A stretch of 64,000 bases of DNA from an uncultured Halomonas sp. (GTDB taxonomy: Bacteria > Pseudomonadota > Gammaproteobacteria > Pseudomonadales > Halomonadaceae), in the NCBI RefSeq assembly GCF_947501415.1, contig NZ_CANMVL010000017.1, positions 62,001-126,000 of the forward strand, in the 5' to 3' direction. The position numbers were made by a program, and so were the translations under genes. The notes under the pieces are model-generated. The model saw only the letters and a list, made by a program, of their open reading frames with translations. It was not told where the DNA came from and searched no databases. Shown piece by piece: positions 1 to 7,904 of this stretch (within the stretch, counting starts at the first letter, position 1; every line of letters begins with the position of its first letter).

Positions 1-1152
1 TTCAGGCAGGCACTCACGCAGCGTGTCGAACAGCGGAACATAAGCGCGGAAGGCCGGGTCCTCGGCCAGTGCCAGGGACTCGAGGGCGGCGCGGGTACGA
101 TTCCTTCCATCCCGTGCCAGGGGGCGGCCGGCCAGTGCCTGCTCGAAGCTCGCCGCCAGCGCCTCGATGCTCGAGGCGGCGTCGGCCACCAGCGCCAGGT
201 CGGCGTGCTGGTTGCGCGCCAGCTGTTCGGGGTCAAGGTCGATACGGATCAGCCGGCCGCCCAGCTCGAAGCCATCGTCGAACACCACATCGTAGTCTGT
301 CTCGCCAATCTCGGTGCCGATGGCCAGCACCACATCGGCCTCACGAGCCAGCTGGCGCACCGCCGGCAGCGAGGCGTTGGCGCCCAGGTCCAGCGGATGG
401 TCACGGCCGAGCAGCCCCTTGGCGTTGATGGTGGTGACGGTGGGGGCATCGAGCAGCTCGACCAGACGGCGGGCCGCCTGGGGAGCGCCGACGCAGCCAC
501 CCCCCAGCAGCACCAGGGGGCGTTCGGCCTCGCCGAGCCAGCTCCGAGCCTGCTCGAGGGCGTGCGGGTCCGGGGCGGCCTTGCTCAGCACGCTGCGGCG
601 AAGGTGGCGTGGGGCGCTGACCGGGGCATCGAACAGATCGATGGGGATCTCGATATGCACGGGCCCCGGGCGGGCTCCGTCGAACACCGCGAAGGCACGG
701 GCCAGGACTTCACCGAGACCCTCCGGGTCGAGCAGGGTGTGGCTGAAGCGAGAGACCCCGGCCATCAGCTCGCGCTGCCCCGGTAGCTCGTGCAGGCGCC
801 CCTGGCCACGACCCAGGGTGTCACGGCGATTGACGCTGGAGATCACCAGCATGGGGATCGAGTCCGCCAGGGCCTGGCCCATGGCGGTGGCGATATTGGT
901 CATCCCGGGGCCGGTAATGATGAAGCAGACACCGGGCTTGCCCGTGGCGCGAGCGTAGCCGTCCGCCATGAAGCCGGCGCCCTGCTCATGGCGTGGCGTC
1001 ACGTGGCGAATGCCGCTGCCCTGGTGTTCATGCTCGCCGCCGCCTTCTAGGCCGCGGTAGAGCTCGATGGTATGGACACCCGGAATTCCGAACACGGTGT
1101 CCACGTCGTAGGCGTCGCGCAGCAGGCGGATCAGCAGTTCAGCGCAGGTCAT
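1..1152 (-). CDS. aruI: 5-guanidino-2-oxopentanoate decarboxylase, ThDP enzyme (3' end outside window)
   Basis: A thiamine-diphosphate enzyme of the acetolactate-synthase-like family. It probably decarboxylates 2-ketoarginine (5-guanidino-2-oxopentanoate) to 4-guanidinobutyraldehyde in the arginine transaminase pathway. The N-terminal PYR domain is clear: a VFGIPG motif near residue 20, the catalytic Glu in an RHEQGAGFMADGYAR stretch, and a FIITGPGMTN loop. The ATG at 1152 follows a GAGGAG ribosome site. The protein runs off the left edge, so only about 384 residues are visible and the ThDP pyrophosphate-binding domain is missing. It is the third gene after gbuA and the YjiH-type gene, with 51 bp to the latter. 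The guanidino substrate rests mainly on this neighbourhood; another 2-oxoacid decarboxylase is possible. Confidence 0.8.
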   Translation of the reverse strand, partial: MTCAELLIRLLRDAYDVDTVFGIPGVHTIELYRGLEGGGEHEHQGSGIRHVTPRHEQGAGFMADGYARATGKPGVCFIITGPGMTNIATAMGQALADSIPMLVISSVNRRDTLGRGQGRLHELPGQRELMAGVSRFSHTLLDPEGLGEVLARAFAVFDGARPGPVHIEIPIDLFDAPVSAPRHLRRSVLSKAAPDPHALEQARSWLGEAERPLVLLGGGCVGAPQAARRLVELLDAPTVTTINAKGLLGRDHPLDLGANASLPAVRQLAREADVVLAIGTEIGETDYDVVFDDGFELGGRLIRIDLDPEQLARNQHADLALVADAASSIEALAASFEQALAGRPLARDGRNRTRAALESLALAEDPAFRAYVPLFDTLRECLPE

Positions 1153-1203
1153 GGATATCTCTCTCCTCAGGGGCATGGTGGGCTCGGGGGTAGGGGGCTC
1201 CCT

Positions 1204-2604
1204 TTACCCCACCAGCCAGTGGGCCATGATCACGATGATGGGCAGCGTGATGGCGGTACGCAGCAGGAAGATCACCACCAGTTCCCACAGCTTGAGGGGA
1301 ATGCGGGACTTCAGCAGCAGGGCGCCGATCTCGGACATGTAGATCAGCTGGGTCAGCGACAGGCAGGCGATAACGAAGCGGGTGAGCTCGCTCTCGATGT
1401 CGCTGGCCAGCACCGCCGGCAGGAACATGTCGGCGAAGCCCACCAGGGTGGCCGGTGCGGCGGCCTCGGCTTCGGGCAGGCCCATCCACTCGAGTACCGG
1501 CACCATCGGCATGGAGAGCCAGGTAAACAGCGGCGTGAACTCGGCCAGCACCAGCGCCACGGTACCGATGGCGATGACCAGCGGCAGCAGGCCGAAGAAG
1601 ATGTCGGCGACGTTGAACAGGGCCAGGCGGACCAGTTTCAGCGGACCCGGAGCCTTCTCGGCGCGAGCCACGGCGATGCCCAGGCTGTAGCGCAGCAGGC
1701 TCTGGTCGCCGGTGTTCTCCTCCTGGATCTGGCAGCCGACCGGCTCATAGTAGTCGTTGGACTTGCGTGACAGGGGCGGCAGACGAGGCACGATCACGGC
1801 AGCCACCAGGCCGGCCACCACCACGGTCAGGTAGAAGGGAACGAACAGATGGTTGATGCCGATGAAGCTGGTCACCAGCAGAGCGAAGGCGATGGAGACG
1901 ATGGAGAAGTTGGTGGCAACGGCCGAGGCCTCGCGGGCGTTATAGTAGCCCTGTTCGTACTGCTGAGTGGTGATCAGCACACCCACGGTGCCCGAGCCCA
2001 TCCAGGAGGCGGTCGCGTCGATGGCGCTGCGCCCGGGCAGGCCGAAGATCTTGCGGAACGGGGTGCGCACCATGGAGCCGATAAACTCCATGAAGCCGAA
2101 ATCGACCAGGAAGGGCAGCAGAATGGCGGCGAAGAAGAAGAAGGTCAGCAGGACCGGCGCCAGATCGTTGAGCATCACCCCACCGGTGAAAGAGGCGGTA
2201 ATCATCTGCGGGCCGACCTGGAAGTAGGTCATCAGCGCGAACGCAGCGCCGAGGGCGCGCATCACCACCCATAGCGGCGAGATGTCGAAGAGCTCCTTCA
2301 TCGCGCCCTGGCGGGCCCAGCCGGGCCGTGTCAGCTTGACCACCAGGGTCAGCAGGATGGAGAGGCAGAGCACCACGGTGGCGATGGCGGGCAGGGCGTC
2401 GCCGAGAGTGGCCTTGAGCCAGTCGGCGGCCAGGCCCATGCCGATGTTGATGGTGTCACCCACCGAGAAGGGCACCAGGAACAGCAGGATGCCGATCAAC
2501 GAGGGGACGAGGAACTTGATCAGACCGTGGGTGCTCAGCTTGCCCCCTTCGGTCGTGATCTTGTCGGCGGAATGCAGATGGGAGGACATGGGGCGATTAC
2601 TCAT
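1204..2604 (-). CDS. YjiH family nucleoside-recognition (GATE domain) membrane protein
   Basis: A polytopic inner-membrane protein of 466 residues with two Gate-type (nucleoside recognition) repeats and roughly ten hydrophobic segments. The first begins near residue 30 (FLVPSLIGILLFLVPFSVGD). YjiH-family proteins are poorly characterised. Lying between gbuA and aruI, it may carry a substrate or product of guanidino-compound catabolism, such as 2-ketoarginine, guanidinobutyrate or arginine; this is inference. The start at 2604 (MSNRP) was chosen; an in-frame ATG at 2589 is possible and neither has a strong ribosome site. The frame stays open further upstream into gbuA, but that part is antisense-type read-through and not this protein. 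Confidence 0.8.
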   Translation of the reverse strand: MSNRPMSSHLHSADKITTEGGKLSTHGLIKFLVPSLIGILLFLVPFSVGDTINIGMGLAADWLKATLGDALPAIATVVLCLSILLTLVVKLTRPGWARQGAMKELFDISPLWVVMRALGAAFALMTYFQVGPQMITASFTGGVMLNDLAPVLLTFFFFAAILLPFLVDFGFMEFIGSMVRTPFRKIFGLPGRSAIDATASWMGSGTVGVLITTQQYEQGYYNAREASAVATNFSIVSIAFALLVTSFIGINHLFVPFYLTVVVAGLVAAVIVPRLPPLSRKSNDYYEPVGCQIQEENTGDQSLLRYSLGIAVARAEKAPGPLKLVRLALFNVADIFFGLLPLVIAIGTVALVLAEFTPLFTWLSMPMVPVLEWMGLPEAEAAAPATLVGFADMFLPAVLASDIESELTRFVIACLSLTQLIYMSEIGALLLKSRIPLKLWELVVIFLLRTAITLPIIVIMAHWLVG

Positions 2605-2681
2605 TGCTGTTGTAATGGTGGGCGCCCGCTGCGGGGCGCCATCAGGCGGTTGTCGGGGCCGCTCCCTGGCTCCGGGGTGAA

Positions 2682-3632
2682 TCAGTCGCGACGTTTGACG
2701 CCGGGCAGGACACACAGCATCTCGTAAAGCAGCGTGGCGCCCATCAGGGCGGTATTGCCGCTCGGGTCGTAGGGCGGCGCCACCTCGACCAGGTCGCCGC
2801 CGACGATGTTGAGTCCCTGGGCGCCACGCACGATCTCCAGGCCCTGGGCGGAGGTCAGGCCGCCCATCTCCACGGTGCCGGTACCGGGTGCCACGGAAGG
2901 GTCGAGGCCATCGATGTCGAAGGAGATATACACCGGGCCGTCGCCCATCTGCTCGCGCACCTCGGCCATCAGCGGCTCCAGCGACTTGTGCCAGCACTGT
3001 TCGGCCTGGACGACACGGAAGCCCTGCTGACGACACCAGTCGAAGTCCTCGGCGGCATAGCCGGTGCCGCGCAGACCGATCTGCACCACGCGGTTGGCAT
3101 CCAGCAGGCCCTCCTCCTGGGCGCGACGGAAGGGGCAGCCGTGGGCGACCTCCTCACCGAACATGTGCTCGTTGACGTCGGCGTGGGCATCGATATGGAT
3201 CAGGCCGACCGGGCCATGCTTCCTGGCGATGGCGCGCAGGATCGGCCAGGTCAGGGTGTGGTCGCCGCCCAGGGTCAGCGGAACACAGTCATGAGCCAGG
3301 ACGTCGTCGTAGAACTGGTTGATGATGTCCAGGTTCTTCGGCAGATTGAAGGTGTTGATCGGCACGTCGCCGATATCCGCCACCTGCAGGCTGTCGAAGG
3401 GGGCCGCACGAGTGGCCATGTTGTAGGGCCGCAGCATGCGAGACTCATCGCGAATCTGTCGCGGCCCCAGGCGGGTTCCGGGCCGGTTGGAGGTGCCGAT
3501 ATCCATCGGGATGCCGATAAAGGCGGCATCGAGGCCGGCAGCACTCTCCTGGGTGGGCAGGCGCATCATGGTGGCGGGGCCGCCGAAACGCGGCATGTCG
3601 TTGCCGCCGAGGGGCTGGTTGAAGTCGCTCAT
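2682..3632 (-). CDS. gbuA: guanidinobutyrase / agmatinase family ureohydrolase
   Basis: Ureohydrolase (arginase/agmatinase fold) of 316 residues, close to the usual size of Pseudomonas GbuA. It likely hydrolyses 4-guanidinobutyrate to GABA and urea in the cytoplasm. The manganese-binding signatures are all present: GGDHT near residue 125, HIDAHAD near residue 150, and SFDIDGLDPS near residue 235. It is the first gene after the divergent promoter region and leads gbuA-yjiH-aruI. A putative sigma-54 promoter lies about 70 bp upstream. Agmatinase (SpeB) is the alternative, but the AruI-like neighbour favours guanidinobutyrate. Confidence 0.85.
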   Translation of the reverse strand: MSDFNQPLGGNDMPRFGGPATMMRLPTQESAAGLDAAFIGIPMDIGTSNRPGTRLGPRQIRDESRMLRPYNMATRAAPFDSLQVADIGDVPINTFNLPKNLDIINQFYDDVLAHDCVPLTLGGDHTLTWPILRAIARKHGPVGLIHIDAHADVNEHMFGEEVAHGCPFRRAQEEGLLDANRVVQIGLRGTGYAAEDFDWCRQQGFRVVQAEQCWHKSLEPLMAEVREQMGDGPVYISFDIDGLDPSVAPGTGTVEMGGLTSAQGLEIVRGAQGLNIVGGDLVEVAPPYDPSGNTALMGATLLYEMLCVLPGVKRRD

Positions 3633-3699
3633 GCAGGGCTCCTGTGAAGCTGATTGATATGCCTGGCCGAGGTAAGGCCGGTGCGATACCCCTGAAGGA

Positions 3700-3714
3700 G
3701 CAGGATGTGTGCCA
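3700..3714 (-). promoter_or_regulatory. putative sigma-54 (-24/-12) promoter of the gbuA operon
   Basis: Read on the minus strand the site is TGGCAC-ACATC-CTGC. The -24 element TGGCAC is perfect, the 5-bp spacer is the canonical length, and the -12 element has CTGC where the consensus is TTGC. Transcription would start near 3688, about 55 nt before the gbuA ATG. A sigma-54 activator is encoded divergently and candidate enhancer sites lie about 80-145 bp further upstream, which strongly supports the call. Confidence 0.75.
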
Positions 3715-3790
3715 ATGTCGATTTCGTTAGACCAAAGATTAAAAAATGAGGCGGGATGCTATGGCCTCGGGGCGTGTGGCAGGGGTGGGT

Positions 3791-3806
3791 GATTCAATTC
3801 TGGATC
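3791..3806. promoter_or_regulatory. operator copy 1 (GATTCA-N4-TGGATC)
   Basis: First of three related 16-bp imperfect dyads with the pattern GATNCA-N4-TGRATC between gbuA and the divergent activator gene. It lies about 80-90 bp upstream of the -24 element, a normal distance for an enhancer used by a sigma-54 activator. The surrounding 20 bp (from 3789) also match copy 2 as a direct repeat at about 16 of 20 positions. Confidence 0.65.
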
Positions 3807-3824
3807 GGTGGGCCGGAGTGGCGT

Positions 3825-3840
3825 GATACAATAATGGATC
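3825..3840. promoter_or_regulatory. operator copy 2 (GATACA-N4-TGGATC)
   Basis: Second copy of the 16-bp dyad, centred 34 bp from copy 1, or about three helical turns. That places the two on the same face of the DNA, as expected for cooperative binding of an enhancer-binding protein. Confidence 0.65.
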
Positions 3841-3842
3841 GT

Positions 3843-3858
3843 GATCCAGGAGTGAATC
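3843..3858. promoter_or_regulatory. operator copy 3 overlapping the activator's ribosome site (GATCCA-N4-TGAATC)
   Basis: Third and most symmetric copy; extended by two bases on each side it reads GTGATCCA-GGAG-TGAATCAC. Its central GGAG is also the Shine-Dalgarno of the activator gene starting at 3863. Binding here could repress the activator's own expression (inference). Confidence 0.6.
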
Positions 3859-3862
3859 ACCG

Positions 3863-5311
3863 ATGTCCGAGCATGACGCCCTGATCCTCAAGACCATCAT
3901 CGACACCGCCCACGATCACTTCTTTATCGTCGCGCCCGATGGCCGTATCCAGGATGTCAGTCCCGGGGCGGCGGCGGTCTATGGCATGTCCCGTGAAGCC
4001 CTCTGTGCCACCAGCGTCCAGCGGCTGGAGGCCGATGGTGTGCTGACGCCTTCGGTGAGCCTGGAGGTCATGCGGACGGGCAGACCGGTGCAGCTGGAGC
4101 AGCGAACCGGTACCGGGCGGCGGGTCATTGCCCAGGCGCACCCCGTGTTCGAAGACGAGCGCCTGGTGGCGGTGGTGAGCCGCTCCATGGACATGACCGA
4201 CCTGCAGCTGCTGCAGCAGGAGTATGCGCTGCTGCAGCGCCGCTTCAGTGAACACCTCCGGCGGGGGCATGCGCTGGAGACCGACGCCGAAGCACTTGAG
4301 GCGGAACTGGACGACCTCGAGGTAAAGAGTCAGCTGATGTGTGAGGTGGCCCTGCTGCTGCGCCGAGTCGCCCCTACCGATGCCACCGTGCTGATGCTGG
4401 GGGAGTCCGGGGTGGGCAAGACCGCCTTCGCTCGCCAGCTTCATCGCTGGAGCTCGCGTTGCGAGGGACCCTTCATCGACGTCAACTGTGCCGCCATTCC
4501 CGAGAGCCTGTTCGAGTCGGAGATGTTCGGTTATCGCCCCGGCGCCTTCTCCGGCGCCGCCCCCGGTGGGCGGGTGGGGCTGATCGAACAGGCTGAGGGC
4601 GGCACCCTGTTTCTCGATGAGATCGGCGAGCTGCCCCTGGCGGTGCAGACCAAGCTGCTCAAGACCATCCAGGATGGCTTCATCACTCGGCTCGGCGACA
4701 GCGCGCCGAGGCGCGTGGACTTTCGCCTGGTGGTGGCCACCAACCAGAACCTCTCGGCACGGGTGGAGGAGGGGCTGTTTCGGCTCGATCTGTACTACCG
4801 CCTGAATGTGATTCCGGTCACCCTGCCGCCCCTGCGCGAGCGTCGCGAGGATATTCCCGGGCTTGTCGAGCGTCAGCTCGGGCGTCTCAATCGCCGCTAC
4901 GGGCGCGACAAGATGCTGGCGCACAGCGTGTGGCAGTCGCTGATGGGCCGGGAGTGGCCCGGCAATGTGCGCGAGCTGGAGAATGTCCTGGAGCGCGCCT
5001 GGCTATCGGCGGAGGGCGATGTCATTCGCCATCAGGAGCTGGGTGAGCTCCCGCGCTCGATGACGGAACCGAGCGATGTGGAGCTGGCCGAACCGAGCCC
5101 CCAGCCGGTGGCGGCCGAGCCTGCCCCGGCGTTGGGAGAGGACGAGTCGTTGGCGTCGGCCCTGGCCCGCACCGAGCACGACATCCTGGCGGAGCTGTGT
5201 GGCGAGCTGGACTCGACCTATGCCATCGCCAGGCGCCTGGGCATCAGTCAGCCGAGCGTGGTGCGCAAGCTCCGCAAGCATGGCCTGAGGATCGCCAGGG
5301 CCGAGGCCTAG
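3863..5311 (+). CDS. PAS-domain sigma-54-dependent transcriptional activator (TyrR/PrdR-like)
   Basis: Enhancer-binding protein of 482 residues that should activate the divergent gbuA-yjiH-aruI operon with RNA polymerase-sigma54. Order of parts: an N-terminal PAS sensor (residues ~5-115), a short coiled-coil linker, a AAA+ domain (~150-390) and a C-terminal helix-turn-helix (~435-480). Walker A is GESGVGKT, Walker B is GGTLFLDEIGEL, and an arginine-finger region with WPGNVRELENV follows. The sigma-54 contact loop reads GAFSGA (residues 227-232) instead of GAFTGA. The recognition helix region (AIARRLGISQPSVVRKLRKHGL) resembles TyrR-type HTHs. There is no receiver domain, so it probably senses a small ligand through PAS. 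Confidence 0.88.
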   Translation: MSEHDALILKTIIDTAHDHFFIVAPDGRIQDVSPGAAAVYGMSREALCATSVQRLEADGVLTPSVSLEVMRTGRPVQLEQRTGTGRRVIAQAHPVFEDERLVAVVSRSMDMTDLQLLQQEYALLQRRFSEHLRRGHALETDAEALEAELDDLEVKSQLMCEVALLLRRVAPTDATVLMLGESGVGKTAFARQLHRWSSRCEGPFIDVNCAAIPESLFESEMFGYRPGAFSGAAPGGRVGLIEQAEGGTLFLDEIGELPLAVQTKLLKTIQDGFITRLGDSAPRRVDFRLVVATNQNLSARVEEGLFRLDLYYRLNVIPVTLPPLRERREDIPGLVERQLGRLNRRYGRDKMLAHSVWQSLMGREWPGNVRELENVLERAWLSAEGDVIRHQELGELPRSMTEPSDVELAEPSPQPVAAEPAPALGEDESLASALARTEHDILAELCGELDSTYAIARRLGISQPSVVRKLRKHGLRIARAEA

Positions 5312-5313
5312 GG

Positions 5314-6126
5314 CTAAGGCTCGGAGCTCTCCTGCCCCAGCCAGCGATCCAGTTGGGCGCGGGTCAGCTCGCCGACATGCTGCTCCACGGCGTGGCCCCG
5401 GGCGTTGAACAGCAGGGTGGTGGGCAGGCCGGGAGACTCGCTGAGTACCATCAGCTCCTGGTGCGGGTCGAGCAGCGGGTAGCGAAAGTCGAGTGCCTGG
5501 TCGTCGAGGTAGCGCACCACCTGCAGCAGCGACTCGCCCTGGTTGGCCACCACCACGGTAACATCGTCCCGAGCGCTCGCCTCGGCCAGCAGCGGCATCT
5601 CGCGCAGGCAGGGCGGGCACCAGGTGGCCCATAGATTCAGCACGACGCGCTCGCCCTCGAGCTCACGCAGATTGACGGTCTCGCCCTCGAGGTTTTCCAG
5701 AGCGAGGTCGGGCAGGGTCTTCAGAGCCATGCCACCGCCGAAGGGCGCCAGGGTGACGGTGGCCAGCCAGAGTGCCGAGACCACGACCAGTAGCGCCATG
5801 GCGCCAACCAGACGGCCCAGGTGGTCGCGCAGCATCCAGCCGCTCCAGATCAGGCCGGCCATCAGGCCCCAGAGCCCGTGATAGCCGGGCTGCCACAGCT
5901 TGAGGGCATCCAGCGGGGCGGCGGCATAGGCATCAGGGTGGAGCGCCACATGGCCGATCCTCGCGCCGAGCAGCCAGGCCAGCAGCAGGCCATTGAACCA
6001 GCGGGAGTGGGCGCGCCGGGGCAGGCCGAGCAGCCAGGCGCTGGCACCCAGTAGTAGCAGGGCAGCCACGAAGGCGTAGAGGCGCGGCAGCGAGAGCAGG
6101 ACGGGACCCAGGGCGATGGCATCCAT
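5314..6126 (-). CDS. TlpA-family thioredoxin with an N-terminal Lgt-like membrane domain
   Basis: Membrane-anchored thiol-disulfide protein of 270 residues. Residues ~1-135 contain four or five hydrophobic segments resembling the prolipoprotein diacylglyceryl transferase fold. The C-terminal ~130 residues form a TlpA/ResA-type thioredoxin domain with a WATWCPPC active site and the cis-Pro in GLPTT. The thioredoxin domain should face the periplasm and reduce or oxidise exported protein cysteines. The start at 6126 has an AAGGAG ribosome site. The stop is almost end-to-end with the convergent activator gene (2 bp apart). The hydrophobic part may only be an anchor; enzymatic Lgt activity is not claimed. 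Confidence 0.8.
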   Translation of the reverse strand: MDAIALGPVLLSLPRLYAFVAALLLLGASAWLLGLPRRAHSRWFNGLLLAWLLGARIGHVALHPDAYAAAPLDALKLWQPGYHGLWGLMAGLIWSGWMLRDHLGRLVGAMALLVVVSALWLATVTLAPFGGGMALKTLPDLALENLEGETVNLRELEGERVVLNLWATWCPPCLREMPLLAEASARDDVTVVVANQGESLLQVVRYLDDQALDFRYPLLDPHQELMVLSESPGLPTTLLFNARGHAVEQHVGELTRAQLDRWLGQESSEP

Positions 6127-6300
6127 GGGGTGGCGACTCCTTAGGGGTGTGGCTCCTTGAGGGCAGGGTCGGCGAACGAAAGGCCAGGGGGTACAATGTG
6201 GTGCAGCCGATCCTGGATCCTGCCAAGCCTACTGCCGGTTGGCGGGGCTGTCATCCGCGGGGTCCGATCCTAGCCGAAGCATCCGCCACCGGGAGCCGCC

Positions 6301-6552
6301 ATGGCCAAGCCTGCCTTCGACACCCTGCGTGCCCTGGCCATCGCCAGTCAGGCGCTGGGTTTTATCCTGATCATCACCCTGGAAACCGTCATGGGCGACG
6401 CCGCCCGCCCCTGGCAGGGCTGGACCCTGGCGGCCATGGTGGTGGCCGCGCTATGGATCGCCCTGGTGCGACTCTATCGGCGCAATCGGGCCCGCAAGGC
6501 GCACTCCCGGCGACAGGCGGCGGGGGGCGAGACTGACGAGGACGACGACTGA
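6301..6552 (+). CDS. small two-segment membrane protein, unknown function
   Basis: A predicted protein of 83 residues with two hydrophobic helices (residues ~10-30 and ~42-60), a basic loop (RRNRARKAHSRRQ) and an acidic end (TDEDDD). The ATG follows a GGGAG ribosome site. Codon use fits the neighbouring genes. I do not recognise the family. It sits alone between the divergent TlpA-like gene and usp. Confidence 0.6.
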   Translation: MAKPAFDTLRALAIASQALGFILIITLETVMGDAARPWQGWTLAAMVVAALWIALVRLYRRNRARKAHSRRQAAGGETDEDDD

Positions 6553-6680
6553 TGCCACCGTCATGCCGGCGAAGACCGGGGAGGGGGCTTGGAGCGAAGC
6601 GAAGCCCTACCGAAGGGCTATGCTGAGAGAAGCGGGCCGTGCCGCGCCCCTTACCTCTCGGCTGCTGCAGGAGTGACGCC

Positions 6681-7133
6681 ATGTACGCCAAGATTCTGGT
6701 TCCCCTCGACGGTTCCGAACACGCCATCAAGGCGCTGAGGGTCGCCGCCTCCCTGGCTCGTGCCGGGGCATCGACGCTGCATCTGATGACCGTGGCGGAG
6801 TATCCGCCGGACAACGTCGGGCTGTTTGTCGGCGGCTCCGCCGACCCCTTCTCCGAGGAGGAGCGTGAGCAGATGGCGCAGGCGATGAGGGACAAGGCTC
6901 GCAAGGTGATCGATCAGGCGCGCTCCCTGGTCGATCTCGACGGCCTGGACGTGAAGGAGAGCGTGTCTCAGGGGCGTCCCGCCGAGCAGATCAAGGAGCG
7001 GGCGGAAACGATTGGCGCCGACGTCATCGTGATGGGCAGCCGTGGGCTCGGCAATGTGCGCGGCATGATATTCGGCAGTGTCTCCCATAAGGTCAGCCAT
7101 ATCGCCGGCTGCGGGGTGATCACCGTGACCTGA
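6681..7133 (+). CDS. universal stress protein, UspA family
   Basis: Cytoplasmic nucleotide-binding stress protein of 150 residues, the normal length for a single-domain Usp. The N-terminus MYAKILVPLDGSEHA and the C-terminal GSRGLGNVRGMIFGSVSHKV carry the ATP-binding Usp signature (G-2X-G-9X-G-S/T type). The ATG at 6681 is preceded by CAGGAG. It is monocistronic. A 45-bp copy of the tRNA-Pro terminator lies 40 bp downstream and may now end its transcript. Confidence 0.88.
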   Translation: MYAKILVPLDGSEHAIKALRVAASLARAGASTLHLMTVAEYPPDNVGLFVGGSADPFSEEEREQMAQAMRDKARKVIDQARSLVDLDGLDVKESVSQGRPAEQIKERAETIGADVIVMGSRGLGNVRGMIFGSVSHKVSHIAGCGVITVT

Positions 7134-7451
7134 GCTATCACATGACCCCCGCTTGAGGCAGGCGGGAGTCGTCGGCAACGCAAAACGGCCACCGCTCTGA
7201 TGAGCTAAGTGGCCGTTTAACGTCCTCGCTCTTCAGGAAGTACTGGTCGATGAAGGGCTTCTCCAGCATCCGTGTTTTCGGGTCCTCCCATGCTGTGGCT
7301 ATCTGTGTGAATGCATTTCCCTCAGCATGCCGGTGACAGGTCAGCAGCTTGTTTCGGATATTGCGATTTTTGTTTATTTCGAATAGCCTGACAGGTACCG
7401 ATAGAACACGAGACGGTAGCCTGCAGTAGCGGGCTGCGTGGAGGACATGAC
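7134..7451. other. intergenic segment between usp and the antitoxin gene
   Basis: This 318-bp gap contains the left 45-bp direct repeat (7174-7218) and about 230 bp leading to the antitoxin gene. On the minus strand a frame remains open from about 7420 to 7136 and, just outside the repeat, has a protein-like composition (for example LEKPFIDQYFLKSED). It may be the remnant of a lost gene, but no start codon or family can be shown. Confidence 0.35.
7174..7218. repeat. left 45-bp direct repeat (copy of the tRNA-Pro terminator)
   Basis: Identical over 45 bp to 8677-8721. It contains the inverted repeat AAACGGCCAC ... GTGGCCGTTT, which can fold into a bidirectional terminator hairpin. The right copy lies directly behind the tRNA-Pro gene. 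The two copies bracket the antitoxin-toxin pair, so they look like boundaries of a small inserted segment. Confidence 0.85.
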
Positions 7452-7904
7452 ATGAACGTTGCCACTCAAGATACCGTGCCCGACAACCTCGAGCTCACCC
7501 ACCTGGCCAGGGCCAGCGCCACCGAGCTTAGCCAGCTGCTACGCGAGCGGCCCGACAGCGACCGTGCGCATATCAAGCTGGATGGGGCGGACCTGGTGCT
7601 GCCCCGTCAGGCGCTGGTGCTGCTGCGTGACCTGCTGACCGAGATGGCACAGGGCAATGCCGTGACCATCCTCCCCACCCATGCCGAGGTGACGACCCAG
7701 GAAGCCGCCAACATGCTCAATGTCTCGCGGCCCCACCTGGTCAAGCTGCTCGAGGAGGGTGCAGTTCCCTTCTCCCGAGTGGGCACACACCGTCGCATTC
7801 GTCTGCAGGATCTGTTGGCCTACAAGCGCCAGCAGGAGGAGGTCTCCGAGGCCGCCCTTCAGGAGCTGGCCGATCAGGCTCAGGACCTGGATATGGGCTA
7901 CTGA
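7452..7904 (+). CDS. antitoxin with excisionase-type helix-turn-helix
   Basis: Predicted antitoxin of 150 residues. The middle region (residues ~80-130; TTQEAANMLNVSRPHLVKLLEEG ... HRRIRLQDLLAYK in pieces) is a MerR/excisionase-type DNA-binding domain. The N-terminal part may be the oligomerisation region and the acidic C-terminus (EVSEAALQELADQAQDLDMGY) the part that caps the toxin. A GGAGGACATGAC ribosome site precedes the ATG. The stop overlaps the toxin start by one base (TGATG), so the two are translationally coupled. The HTH suggests autorepression of the pair. Confidence 0.82.
   Translation: MNVATQDTVPDNLELTHLARASATELSQLLRERPDSDRAHIKLDGADLVLPRQALVLLRDLLTEMAQGNAVTILPTHAEVTTQEAANMLNVSRPHLVKLLEEGAVPFSRVGTHRRIRLQDLLAYKRQQEEVSEAALQELADQAQDLDMGY

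Noticed and set aside
1072-1770. A plus-strand frame opposite the YjiH-type gene
   Set aside because: Antisense shadow; the minus-strand protein has clear membrane helices and family motifs.
7174-7218. Left repeat as a second tRNA gene
   Set aside because: The 45 bp contain only the terminator hairpin; no acceptor, anticodon or T-arm sequence is present nearby.
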